Shown here one piece after another: positions 1 through 8,408 of a DNA stretch of 47,538 bases. The stretch is from Burkholderiales bacterium. GTDB taxonomy: Bacteria > Pseudomonadota > Gammaproteobacteria > Burkholderiales > SG8-41. Every line of letters begins with the position of its first letter. Position 1 is the stretch's first letter. The stretch is taken from contig JAIENU010000124.1 of the NCBI GenBank assembly GCA_019751125.1, forward strand, positions 1 through 47,538, in the 5' to 3' direction. A program made the position numbers and the translations under genes. The notes beneath the pieces were generated by a model. It saw only the letters and a list, made by a program, of their open reading frames with translations, was not told the DNA's origin and made no database searches.

Positions 1-347
1 AGGGCCTGCGAGATCGCGGTCTGCACGTCCTGGGCGGCGGCATCAATGTCACGGCTCAGACTGAACTGCAGCGTGATACGGGTGCGGCCATTGCTGCTCA
101 CCGAACTCATCGAATCGATGCCGGCAACCTGGCTGAACTGTCGTTCCAGCGGTGTCGCCACGGTGGTTGCCATCACGTCCGGATTGGCCCCGGGCAACTC
201 GGCGGTGACCGAGATCGTCGGAAAATCGACGTTCGGCAACTCGTTCACAGGCAGGGAGCGGAACGCGATCAGGCCGAAGATGATGATCGCCGCGACCAAC
301 ACCGTGGTCGCCACCGGCCTGATGATGAATATTTTCGAGACGTTCAT
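1..347 (-). CDS. RND efflux permease, N-terminal fragment (cut by window edge)
   Basis: Reading leftwards from an ATG at 347-345 gives about 115 residues that run off the window start. The protein begins MNVSKIFIIRPVATTVLVAA, a typical N-terminus of inner-membrane RND (AcrB/MdtB-type) transporters: a short cytosolic head, a first membrane helix at about residues 9-29, then the periplasmic porter domain (SLPVNELPNVDFPTISV and a VATPLERQFSQVAGI stretch). The family pumps drugs, detergents or metals out of the periplasm using the proton gradient. It lies 69 bp downstream of the adaptor gene in the same direction, so it is the third gene of a tripartite pump operon. Substrate cannot be told from the fragment. 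Confidence 0.93.
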   Translation of the reverse strand, partial: MNVSKIFIIRPVATTVLVAAIIIFGLIAFRSLPVNELPNVDFPTISVTAELPGANPDVMATTVATPLERQFSQVAGIDSMSSVSSNGRTRITLQFSLSRDIDAAAQDVQTAISQA

Positions 348-416
348 GACTCAGTCCTCTGCCTCAATTCACTGTTACCGCCACTGGCGGTCCTGCACTG
401 CCTGGTTACGATAAAC

Positions 417-1676
417 CTACTTCGCGGCTTCGGCGGGTTTTGCTTCGGCAGGCTTGGCTTCGGCGCCCTTGTTTTCGCCTTTTTTGCCCTTGCCTTTGCC
501 CTTGCCCTTTTTCTCGCCATCCGCAGCCGGGTCGGCCACCTTCACCGTTGATCCCGGCCGCAGCGCCTGGGGAATATCGGTGATGATGCGGTCGCCGGCG
601 CTGACGCCGGAAGCGATCACCACCTCGGAACCGATCTGCCGCGACACCTTGACCGTGCGGATCTCGACCTTGTCCTCGGCGCCGATCAGGTAGACAAAGG
701 GACCGTCCTGACCGGGCTGCACCGCGACCTCGGGCACTACGACCGCCTCGGGCTCCACCGTCAGCACCACGCGCACATTGACGAACTGGCCGGGCCAGAT
801 CGCTTCCTTGCTGTTGTCCACGCGGGTCTTCAGCAACACTGTGCCGGTCTGCGGCGTCACCGTGTTGTCCACAAACACCAGCTTGCCTGTTGCCACCGGT
901 GCCCCAGCGCGGTCAGGCAGGATTTCAATGCGCATGCCCTTCTCGTTCTGGAAGCGGCGGATGTCCTCAAGCTGGCGCTCCGGGATGCTGAAACTCACCA
1001 GCACCGGATCGGTGCTGTTGATCGTCACCAGCGGCACACCGCCACCCGAGGCGCCGACGAGGTTGCCCGGCTTCACAGAAAGCTGGCCGGTGCGTCCGCT
1101 GATCGGCGCCGTGATGCGCGCGAAATCCAGCTGAATCCTGGCCTGCTCGACCTGCGCCTGGGAGGCCTGCAGCGTGGCCTCCAGCGACTTGGTCGATGTC
1201 ACCGCGACATCGTATTCCTGGCGGGTTATGAATTCGCGCTTGAGCAGCGGCTCCAGGCGCTGCTGCTGGGCCTTGGCGTTCTCGAGCTGCGCCTTGTCCC
1301 GCGCCAGCGCTGCAAGCGCCTGGTTGTACTGGGCCTGGAATGTCCGCGGGTCGATCTGGAACAGCAACTGCCCCGCCTTGACCTTGTCACCCTCCTTGAA
1401 CTGCACTGCCTGCAGCACACCGCTGACCTGGGCACGCACCTGCACACTCTGCTCGGGCTCGACGGTACCCACCGCATCGATCAGCACCGGCATCGGTTTC
1501 GCCACCGCCTGCACCGCGCTGACCGTCAGCGGACCGCCACGCCCCTTGCCTTTGCCCTTGGCTTTTTCGCTCTTGCCCGCACCATCTCCTGCAGCAGGTT
1601 TCTGCCAATACCAGTAACCGCCCGCAACCGCCGCGCCGATGACGGCAAACAACAGCACCATGACCAGTCGTTTCAT
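417..1676 (-). CDS. RND efflux periplasmic adaptor (membrane fusion protein)
   Basis: A 419-residue adaptor that should bridge the RND pump and the outer-membrane channel. Visible parts: an uncleaved-looking anchor helix at about 4-24, a lipoyl-like half motif (VRAQVSGVLQAVQFKEGDKV, about 80-100), a coiled-coil hairpin (about 113-185, Ala/Gln/Lys-rich), the second lipoyl half (ITAPISGRTGQLSVKPGNLV) and beta-barrel domains. There is no lipobox. Its ATG overlaps the TolC-family stop as ATGA, so translation is coupled. Odd feature: Lys/Gly tracts at both ends of the mature region (KGKGKGRGG near residue 40; repeated GK units and AEAKPAEAKPAEAAK at the C-terminus), which most adaptors lack. Assignment to the MdtA/AcrA family is firm; the substrate is unknown. 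Confidence 0.95.
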   Translation of the reverse strand: MKRLVMVLLFAVIGAAVAGGYWYWQKPAAGDGAGKSEKAKGKGKGRGGPLTVSAVQAVAKPMPVLIDAVGTVEPEQSVQVRAQVSGVLQAVQFKEGDKVKAGQLLFQIDPRTFQAQYNQALAALARDKAQLENAKAQQQRLEPLLKREFITRQEYDVAVTSTKSLEATLQASQAQVEQARIQLDFARITAPISGRTGQLSVKPGNLVGASGGGVPLVTINSTDPVLVSFSIPERQLEDIRRFQNEKGMRIEILPDRAGAPVATGKLVFVDNTVTPQTGTVLLKTRVDNSKEAIWPGQFVNVRVVLTVEPEAVVVPEVAVQPGQDGPFVYLIGAEDKVEIRTVKVSRQIGSEVVIASGVSAGDRIITDIPQALRPGSTVKVADPAADGEKKGKGKGKGKKGENKGAEAKPAEAKPAEAAK

Positions 1677-3118
1677 TTCGCTCCGCCCGCCGCCTTGATT
1701 AAATCGGTAGCGCCCACTGCAACCTGCAGCCGCGCCAAAGTGGTAAACCAGTCGAGGTAGGACTGGATGCGCTGCACTCTTGCATTCGACTCCTCCTGCT
1801 GTGCCGTGATCAGGTCGAGGATCGAACCGAATCCGCCCTGGTAGCGCGCCAGTGTCGCCTGCGCAGTCTGTTCCGCCGAGCGCACCTGCGCCTCGTTGCT
1901 GGAAATGCTGCTGCGTGCCGTGGTCAGGTCATAGTAGCCCTGCCAGACCTCGATTTCCGCCTGCTTGACCAACGCATCACGGCTTGCCGCAGCTGCCTCG
2001 GCCTGCATCTGCGCCTGGCGCGCGGTGTAGGTGTCACGATAGCCGCTGAAGATGGGAATACGCACATTCAGGCCCAGCGCATAGTTGCTGGCCGCCGCGC
2101 GGTTGTCGTTGAACAGCGTATGCCCGCCGCCGCCGGTGACTTCGATACTGGGCAGGCCGGCGCGTGATGCCGCCTTGGCATTGGCCTGCGCCGCACGCAC
2201 CTGCGCCTCGGCAGCAACGAGATCCGGACGGGTCGAACGCGCCTGCTCAAGCAACGCGCCAATCGAGGTTTCAATGCTGCCAAGACCTGGCGGTGCCGAC
2301 AGCGGATTGACGCTGATCGACTGGTTCACCGCAAGCCCCACAGTGGCTGCCAGCTGCCCGCGCGCCTTTTCCAGCTCGCCGCGGCTGCGCGTCAGGTTCA
2401 GCTGCGCCTGCGCCACCAGGGTTTCGGTGCGGTAAACATCCGCGGCAGTAGCCAGTCCCGATTCGCGCCGCTTCTGCGCCGCCTCCAGTGCCGTTTGAGA
2501 ATTGATCAGCGATTGCTCGTTCGAGCGCACCAGCGCGTCATTGCCGATCAGCCGGTAATAAGCCTGCTCGACCTGGAACACCACATCCTGCAGGGTGCGG
2601 TTATGCGACAGATTCGCCGCAAGCAGGCGATATTCACTGCTTTCAATCTGCAGGCCGCGCACACCAAAATCGTAGAGCAGATAGCTGAAGGAGATCGACG
2701 GGCCAAAGCGCGTCTGCCAGGGCACAACAGCCCCCTGGTTGGTTACCTGCTGCGTGCGATTCACGGCATACGCGCCGCTGATCGTCGGCAGTTGATCCGC
2801 CTTTTCGATGGCAACGCCGGCTGCTGCCGCACGCGCTGCAAGCCAGGACTGGCGCGTGCGCGGATTGTTGCGCAACGCGAACTCGGTCAGTTCCGGCAAC
2901 GTCAGCGGACGTCCCGCTGCCAGCTCACCGGCTTGTCGAGGAGAACCGACCGCAGGCAGGGTGATGTTGGCATCCCATTTCAGGTTGGGTGCCGCTGCCG
3001 CCCGCGAGTCGGGTTTGAAGGGATCGAATATGGCCCACTGCGCAGCAGCAGGTGCCGCCGCGAGACACAAAAAAAGCGCTCCACTGAGCGCCGGGCACTT
3101 AAACGGTGATCTTGTCAT
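1673..3118 (-). CDS. TolC-family outer-membrane efflux channel
   Basis: About 481 residues with a signal peptide (hydrophobic core LSGALFLCLAAAPAAA, cleavage likely before QWAIF) and the two OEP repeats of TolC proteins: long Ala/Gln/Arg-rich helices such as LVAQAQLNLTRSRGELEKAR and the matching C-terminal repeat (QTAQATLARYQGGFGSILDL). It forms the outer-membrane and periplasmic tunnel of the pump encoded by the next two genes. I chose the ATG at 3118; the frame stays open upstream to a TTG at 3145, but that would put nine polar residues before the signal peptide. First gene of the operon TolC / adaptor / permease. Lacks an evident lipobox cysteine, unlike OprM/NodT-type channels. Confidence 0.93.
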   Translation of the reverse strand: MTRSPFKCPALSGALFLCLAAAPAAAQWAIFDPFKPDSRAAAAPNLKWDANITLPAVGSPRQAGELAAGRPLTLPELTEFALRNNPRTRQSWLAARAAAAGVAIEKADQLPTISGAYAVNRTQQVTNQGAVVPWQTRFGPSISFSYLLYDFGVRGLQIESSEYRLLAANLSHNRTLQDVVFQVEQAYYRLIGNDALVRSNEQSLINSQTALEAAQKRRESGLATAADVYRTETLVAQAQLNLTRSRGELEKARGQLAATVGLAVNQSISVNPLSAPPGLGSIETSIGALLEQARSTRPDLVAAEAQVRAAQANAKAASRAGLPSIEVTGGGGHTLFNDNRAAASNYALGLNVRIPIFSGYRDTYTARQAQMQAEAAAASRDALVKQAEIEVWQGYYDLTTARSSISSNEAQVRSAEQTAQATLARYQGGFGSILDLITAQQEESNARVQRIQSYLDWFTTLARLQVAVGATDLIKAAGGAK

Positions 3119-3343
3119 GCCTGCGGTTATCTTCCGAATCAGCAAAAAGTCACATATTGGAAAAGCATGTTAGCACCAAAAATGCAGGGAATCGGCACCA
3201 TGGAGAACCTTGCGTCCGTCAATAAGTCCATAAAATGAACAGCATACGATTTACCCCTGATTTCATCACCTGACACCCGGTGACAAGGCCCGGCGATAAT
3301 CCCAGCATTCACACTGCTTTCACCTACGGATCGCACTAGCCAA
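3119..3343. other. Divergent intergenic region between efflux operon and cbbQ-like gene
   Basis: 225 bp separating two outward-facing operons, more AT-rich than its surroundings. A possible plus-strand promoter is a TGACAC-like -35 at 3271-3276 with GATAAT at 3295-3300, 18 bp apart. A partial inverted repeat (CACC/GGTG) lies at the -35. No strong operator, small gene or RNA is evident. Confidence 0.3.
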
Positions 3344-4177
3344 ATGACCGCCACCCTGACACCGCTGCACAGCAAAATCCTGCCCGCTGAGGCCCGCATC
3401 ATCGAACAACAGCCCTACTATCAGCCACTGGGCGACGAGGTCGCACTGTTCGAAGCCGCCTGCGCCAATCAGCTGCCGGTCTTGCTCAAAGGGCCCACGG
3501 GTTGCGGCAAGACCCGCTTCATCGAATACATGGCCTGGCGGCTGAAACGCCCGTTGATTACGGTCGCCTGTCACGATGATTTGACGGCCGCAGACCTTGT
3601 CGGCCGCTACCTGATCACCAACAACGAAACCACGTGGATCGACGGACCGCTGACCCGGGCGGTGCGCGCAGGCGCCCTGTGCTACCTCGACGAAATTGTC
3701 GAAGCGCGCCGCGATACCACGGTGGTCATCCACCCGCTCGCCGATGACCGGCGCATGCTGCCCGTCGAAAAACGTGGCGAACTGCTGCAGGCACCGCCGG
3801 AATTCGCGCTGGTGCTGTCCTACAACCCCGGCTACCAGAGCGTGCTGAAAGACCTCAAGCCCAGCACACGGCAGCGTTTCGTCGCCATCGAGTTCCGCTA
3901 CCCCGAAGCAGCGACAGAGGAAACCATCATCCGCAGCGAATCCGGCTGTGATGCCGCAACCGCCTCCGCGCTGGTGCGCCTTGCACAGTTGACGCGCAAC
4001 CTGAAAGGCAACGGCCTCGACGAGGGCGCCTCGACACGGTTGCTGGTGCATGCGGCAAAACTGATCATGCGCGGTGTGTCACCGTCCAGCTCCTGCCACG
4101 GTGCAATCGCCGAGGCCCTCAGCGACGATCCCGAAATGCTGCGCACCCTCGACGAATTCGCCGCCTCGGTGTTCTGA
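3344..4177 (+). CDS. CbbQ/NirQ/NorQ-type AAA+ ATPase
   Basis: 277 residues, the usual length of CbbQ/NorQ proteins (MoxR branch of AAA+). Walker A is GPTGCGKT at 50-57; Walker B is LCYLDE with D116-E117; the C-terminal CbbQ region follows (about 200-277). Family members form hexameric motors that, with a VWA-domain partner, remodel and activate a target enzyme: RuBisCO (CbbQ-CbbO), nitric oxide reductase (NorQ-NorD) or others. The stop codon overlaps the next gene's ATG by one base (TGATG), so the pair is translationally coupled. No RuBisCO, nor or nir gene is in the window, so the target is open. Family certain; cbbQ versus norQ cannot be decided here. Confidence 0.92.
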   Translation: MTATLTPLHSKILPAEARIIEQQPYYQPLGDEVALFEAACANQLPVLLKGPTGCGKTRFIEYMAWRLKRPLITVACHDDLTAADLVGRYLITNNETTWIDGPLTRAVRAGALCYLDEIVEARRDTTVVIHPLADDRRMLPVEKRGELLQAPPEFALVLSYNPGYQSVLKDLKPSTRQRFVAIEFRYPEAATEETIIRSESGCDAATASALVRLAQLTRNLKGNGLDEGASTRLLVHAAKLIMRGVSPSSSCHGAIAEALSDDPEMLRTLDEFAASVF

Positions 4178-6234
4178 TGGATGTGAAGGCGCTGCAGCAG
4201 CGCCTCGATTACCTGCTCGGCCCTGTGCTCTCGGCACGGCGCGGCACCGAAGCACTGGCACAGGCCATCGCAGCACTTGAAGAGCAGCAGCAGGCCTTCG
4301 TGCTGCACTGGATCGAAGTCATCGACCGCAGCAACTACGAACTGGCCTACCAGTTTGCCGCTGCCGCTCCGGCAGCCCTGCAGCGCCTCGATGAAACTGC
4401 AGCACGCACCTGGCTGCTTGATGCCCTCGACCGTTATGACCGCGAAGGCCTGCACAGCGGCACCCGCGCGCTGCAGGATCATGCGGCTTACACCGGCATC
4501 GCCGACCATGCACAAGCCGCCAGCTTCGAACAACATGCCAATGTGCTGCGGCTGTTTGTCTGCGGCCTCGCCGGACGTCCGCTGCAACTCGAGTCTGCTG
4601 CCGTCACTTGCACCGATACCGACACCCTGTATCTGCCGTCACGGATCACCGTGATGCCGAGCGCAGCAGAAAACTTCAATATATACAAGGTGTTAGCAAC
4701 ATTACTCTGGGCGCAGAACCGTTTTGGCAGCCATCGTTCCGATCTCGCCGCGGCCTGCGCCGCCTATCCCGATCCGCAATACGCCACGGCGCTGCTGATG
4801 CACCTGGAAACCCTGCGCCTGACCCCACGCATCGCTGCGGCGCTGCCGGGCATCGCACGCCAGCTCGTGGCCTGGCAAAACGGCGCGACCGACGCGCGCT
4901 GCGCGCCGCTGGCACAGCCTGAAGCCACCGTCGAACACAGCCTCGCGCTGCTTGCCGACCTGTACGGCCGTTACGAGCCGCCGCCACAACCCTGGCGCAT
5001 CATGCTGCACACGGAGGCCCGCTCACGCCGCGATGCCCGTGTGCAGCGTGAACGCGGCGAGCTGGCCGCACTGCTCGCGCAATTGCTTGAAGGCCAACAG
5101 CAGCAGGGCGGCGGCGATGATGACGCTGCCGGGCGTTTCAGCATCGACAGCAGCACTGCTGCCGACGGCAGCGCGGAATACACGCTGAAACTCGACGGCC
5201 GGCCGCTGGAAGCGCCACGCGCCGTGGCGGAACGCATTGAATCGCTGCTGCAGGATCTTGGCGAGATTCCGGATGACTACCTGCTCAATGAAGGCGAAGA
5301 CGCCGATAAAACCGGCGATGACGAAAGCAGCCTGACCGTGGGTGAAGCCTCGGCCGGGAACCCGCCATTCCATTACGACGAATGGGACTGCCGCCGCCGC
5401 CATTACCGCCGCCACTGGTGCACGCTGCGCGAAGTGGAACTCAAACCCGGCGACAGCAGCTTTATCGACGCCACGCTCGCGCGTTACCGGCCGCAGGTGC
5501 AGCAGCTCAAACGCAGCTTCGAGGCACTGCGCGGCGAAGACCGCAGGCTGCGCCGCCAGCACCACGGCGACGACATCGACTTCGATGCCGTCATCGATGC
5601 GCGCATTGGCCTTCGCAACGGCGTCGAAATGCCGGAACGCCTGTTCACCCGCCGCCACAAGGCGGAGCGCGACCTAGCGGCGCTGTTCATGGTCGACATG
5701 AGCGGCTCGACCAAAGGCTGGATCAATGAGGCCGAGCGCGAAGCACTGGTCATGCTGTGCGAGGCGCTGGAAGTTCTTGGCGACCGCTACGCGATCTATG
5801 GTTTCTCAGGCGTAACGCGGCAGCGCTGCGAGATCTATCCGGTCAAGCGCTTTGACCAGCCCTACGACGCCGCGGTGCGCGGCCGCATTGCCGGCATCAC
5901 GCCGCGCGACTACACGCGGATGGGCGCTGCGATCCGCCACCTCAGCACAGTGCTTTCCGCGGTGGAGGCGCGCACCCGGCTGCTGGTGACACTGTCCGAC
6001 GGCAAACCGGACGATTACAGCGACCATTACCGCGGCGAATACGGCATCGAAGACACCCGCCAGGCGCTGCTTGAGGCCCATCATGCCGGGGTCAGACCGT
6101 TTTGCATCACCATTGACCACCAAGCACGCGATTACCTGCCCCATCTCTACGGTCCGGCAAGGTGGACGCTGGTCGATCAGGTGGAAAAACTGCCGCTGAA
6201 AGTGGCCGAAATCTACCTTGCCCTGTCATCCTAG
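4177..6234 (+). CDS. CbbO/NorD-type von Willebrand factor A protein, partner of the AAA+ ATPase
   Basis: 685 residues. The C-terminal third is a VWA domain with an intact metal-ion-dependent adhesion site: DMSGS with first Asp at about residue 507, the Thr of DYTRMGAAIRH, and the Asp of LSDGKPDDY. The N-terminal half carries the FNIYKVLATLLWAQNRFGS stretch typical of NorD/CbbO proteins, followed by an acidic, Gln-rich linker (about 305-320 and 360-385). In characterised pairs the VWA protein docks the AAA+ hexamer onto the target enzyme through its metal site. Starts inside the ATPase stop codon. A patch around 4675-4705 uses rare AT-rich codons (ATA, two TTA) unlike the rest of the gene. Confidence 0.9.
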   Translation: MDVKALQQRLDYLLGPVLSARRGTEALAQAIAALEEQQQAFVLHWIEVIDRSNYELAYQFAAAAPAALQRLDETAARTWLLDALDRYDREGLHSGTRALQDHAAYTGIADHAQAASFEQHANVLRLFVCGLAGRPLQLESAAVTCTDTDTLYLPSRITVMPSAAENFNIYKVLATLLWAQNRFGSHRSDLAAACAAYPDPQYATALLMHLETLRLTPRIAAALPGIARQLVAWQNGATDARCAPLAQPEATVEHSLALLADLYGRYEPPPQPWRIMLHTEARSRRDARVQRERGELAALLAQLLEGQQQQGGGDDDAAGRFSIDSSTAADGSAEYTLKLDGRPLEAPRAVAERIESLLQDLGEIPDDYLLNEGEDADKTGDDESSLTVGEASAGNPPFHYDEWDCRRRHYRRHWCTLREVELKPGDSSFIDATLARYRPQVQQLKRSFEALRGEDRRLRRQHHGDDIDFDAVIDARIGLRNGVEMPERLFTRRHKAERDLAALFMVDMSGSTKGWINEAEREALVMLCEALEVLGDRYAIYGFSGVTRQRCEIYPVKRFDQPYDAAVRGRIAGITPRDYTRMGAAIRHLSTVLSAVEARTRLLVTLSDGKPDDYSDHYRGEYGIEDTRQALLEAHHAGVRPFCITIDHQARDYLPHLYGPARWTLVDQVEKLPLKVAEIYLALSS

Positions 6235-6397
6235 ACAGATGACCGGGCTAATAAGACAATCCTGATCGACGAGGGTTGATTTCCCCAAGCAGCAATAAAA
6301 GTGGTTCGCAGCACCTGTTGCTTCCAGAGCAACTCGCGTCAGGCAGGATACGTCGCAACACACGGATAGGCACGTCGAACAAGACCAAAGCCTGGAC

Positions 6398-7945
6398 ATG
6401 TACCGCCACGAAGAAATCGCCAGCCTGCGCGCGGTCACCGATTACCTGCCGGTCGCGGTCATTCTTGTTGCACCCTCGGGCACCATCATCCTCGCCAACC
6501 GCCAGGCCGAGTCACTGTTCCGTTACAACCACGACGAGCTCTCCGGCAGCATGATCGAGACACTGATACCCGGGCGTTTTTCCCACCATGCGCGCCTGCG
6601 CACGGGATTTCTGGCCCATCCTGAACCCCGTCCCATGGGGGTCGGCCGCGACCTCTACGCGCGGCGCAAGGACAACAGCGAGTTCCCGGTTGAAATCGGC
6701 CTGAGCCCCCTGCAAGTCGGCGAGGAGCAGCATGTGCTGGCGACGGTCATCGACATCACCGAACGCAAACGCCTGGAAGAGAGGTTCCGCAGCACTGTCG
6801 AATCCGCCCCCACGGCCATGGTCATGGTCGACCATCAGGGCAACATCGTGCTCGTCAACGCCGAGACCGAACGCATGTTCGGCTACGACCGGTCCGCACT
6901 GCTGGGCAAACCGGTTGAAATCCTGATCCCGCAGCGCTACAGCACGCAGCACCCCGCCATGCGATCAGGCTTTTTCAGCAAACCCTCGGCACGCTTGATG
7001 GGCGTCGGCCGCGATCTTTATGCCCGGCGCGCCGACGGTTCGGAATTCCCGGTGGAGATCGGTCTCAACCCGGTCCAGGCCCCGGATGGCGCCTTCGTTC
7101 TGGCCGCAATCGCCGACATCACTTTACGCAAGGAGGCCGAAGCGACCCTTCGCCGCGCCAACGAGGAGCTCGAGCGCCGGGTCAGCGAACGCACCGCAGA
7201 GCTCGCCGGACGCGCCGACGAACTGGCGCGCGCCCGCGACGCACTGGAGCGCAGCAACCTCGACCTGCAGCAATTCGCCTACGTGGCCTCGCACGATTTG
7301 CAGACACCGCTGCGTAACATCAGCGGCTTTACACAACTGCTTCAACGCAGCTATGCCGGCCGGTTCGACGCCACTGCCGACGATTGGCTGCAGCGCATCG
7401 TCAATGGCACGCAGCGCATGCATTCACTGGTGCGCGACCTGCTCGCTTTCTCCAGGGTCGACTCAGCAGCCCGCCCCTTCGATGCCGCCGACCTCAACAA
7501 GGTGTTTGACGACGTGCTGAGCTGGCTCAAACCCGCCATCGACAGCGCCGGGGCCGTCATCACCCGGGACCAGCTCCCGATCGTGCGCGGTGACGCCACT
7601 CAGCTGGCCCAGGTTCTGCAGAACCTGATCGGCAACGGCATCCTTTACCGCAGCAGCGAAACGCCCCGTATCCATGTTTCAGCCAGCCAGGGTCCGGGCG
7701 AATGGATCATATCGGTGCGGGACAACGGCATCGGCATTGATCCGCGGCATCAGGAGAGGATTTTCGAGATATTCCAGCGGCTGCACACCCAGCGCGAATA
7801 CCCCGGCACCGGAATCGGGCTTGCCATCTGCCGGCGCGTCATCACCCGCCACGGCGGCCGCATCTGGATCGAGTCAAAACCCGGCGCAGGCAGCACTTTC
7901 CTGTTCACCCTGCCCGGCACTGCGGAGGAAAACCATGAGCAATGA
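6398..7945 (+). CDS. Cytosolic double-PAS sensor histidine kinase
   Basis: 515 residues without membrane helices. Order: PAS 1 (about 10-125), PAS 2 (about 130-245), a Glu/Arg-rich coiled coil (245-290), HisKA with H-box VASHDLQTPLRNI (His299), then HATPase_c with G1 DNGIGID and G2 GTGIGLAICRRV. It should sense an internal cue, autophosphorylate on His299 and pass phosphate to the regulator encoded next. The two PAS domains are near-duplicates: GVGRDLYARR followed by SEFPVEIGL occurs in both. The N-box reads NLIGNGILYR, where the family usually has an Ala and a Lys (NxxxNAxKF/Y), so ATP binding or activity may be altered. The stop overlaps the regulator gene by 11 bp. Weak ribosome site at the ATG. 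Confidence 0.93.
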   Translation: MYRHEEIASLRAVTDYLPVAVILVAPSGTIILANRQAESLFRYNHDELSGSMIETLIPGRFSHHARLRTGFLAHPEPRPMGVGRDLYARRKDNSEFPVEIGLSPLQVGEEQHVLATVIDITERKRLEERFRSTVESAPTAMVMVDHQGNIVLVNAETERMFGYDRSALLGKPVEILIPQRYSTQHPAMRSGFFSKPSARLMGVGRDLYARRADGSEFPVEIGLNPVQAPDGAFVLAAIADITLRKEAEATLRRANEELERRVSERTAELAGRADELARARDALERSNLDLQQFAYVASHDLQTPLRNISGFTQLLQRSYAGRFDATADDWLQRIVNGTQRMHSLVRDLLAFSRVDSAARPFDAADLNKVFDDVLSWLKPAIDSAGAVITRDQLPIVRGDATQLAQVLQNLIGNGILYRSSETPRIHVSASQGPGEWIISVRDNGIGIDPRHQERIFEIFQRLHTQREYPGTGIGLAICRRVITRHGGRIWIESKPGAGSTFLFTLPGTAEENHEQ

Positions 7946-8387
7946 ACTGGTGGGCGCCAAGTTCGCAAACATCCTGCTGGCGGAGGACAATGACGACGAT
8001 GTTGTGCTGATGCGCCACGGCTTCGAGCTCGCAAAACTCACGGTCGACCTGCATCATGTGCAGAACGGCCAGCAATGCATGGAGTTTCTTCGCAAAAAGG
8101 GGGCATTCTCTGATGCCCCCACGCCCGATATCGTGCTGCTGGATCTCAATATGCCGATCATGAGCGGGCGCGAGGTCTTGGCGGAAATGGTCGCGGACCC
8201 CAAACTGCAGCACATCCCGGTAGTGATCCTGACCACGTCGGCCGAGGACAGGGACATACTTGCGATGTACAAGCTGCGCTGCAGCTCCTACATCGTGAAG
8301 CCGGTGGATTTTGACCAGTTTTTGCGCGTCATCCGCGGCATCGGTGACTACTGGCTGACCATCGTAGTACTGCCGAAACAGGGCTAG
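7935..8387 (+). CDS. Single-domain response regulator (Rcp1/CheY-like)
   Basis: 150 residues made of one receiver domain with no output domain. The acidic pocket is EDNDDD (17-22), the phospho-acceptor is Asp70 in LLDLNMP, and the conserved Thr (LTTSAEDRD) and Lys (YIVKPVD) are present. The length and the QNGQQCMEFLRKKG segment match the Rcp1 type that pairs with phytochrome-like and PAS kinases. The ATG lies inside the kinase gene, preceded by GGAGGAAA, so the two are translated together and are very likely a cognate pair. With no DNA-binding domain it must act by protein contact or as a phosphorelay step; the next partner is not in the window. Confidence 0.93.
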   Translation: MSNELVGAKFANILLAEDNDDDVVLMRHGFELAKLTVDLHHVQNGQQCMEFLRKKGAFSDAPTPDIVLLDLNMPIMSGREVLAEMVADPKLQHIPVVILTTSAEDRDILAMYKLRCSSYIVKPVDFDQFLRVIRGIGDYWLTIVVLPKQG

Positions 8388-8408
8388 GCGCCCCGCACCT
8401 TTCGCTGC

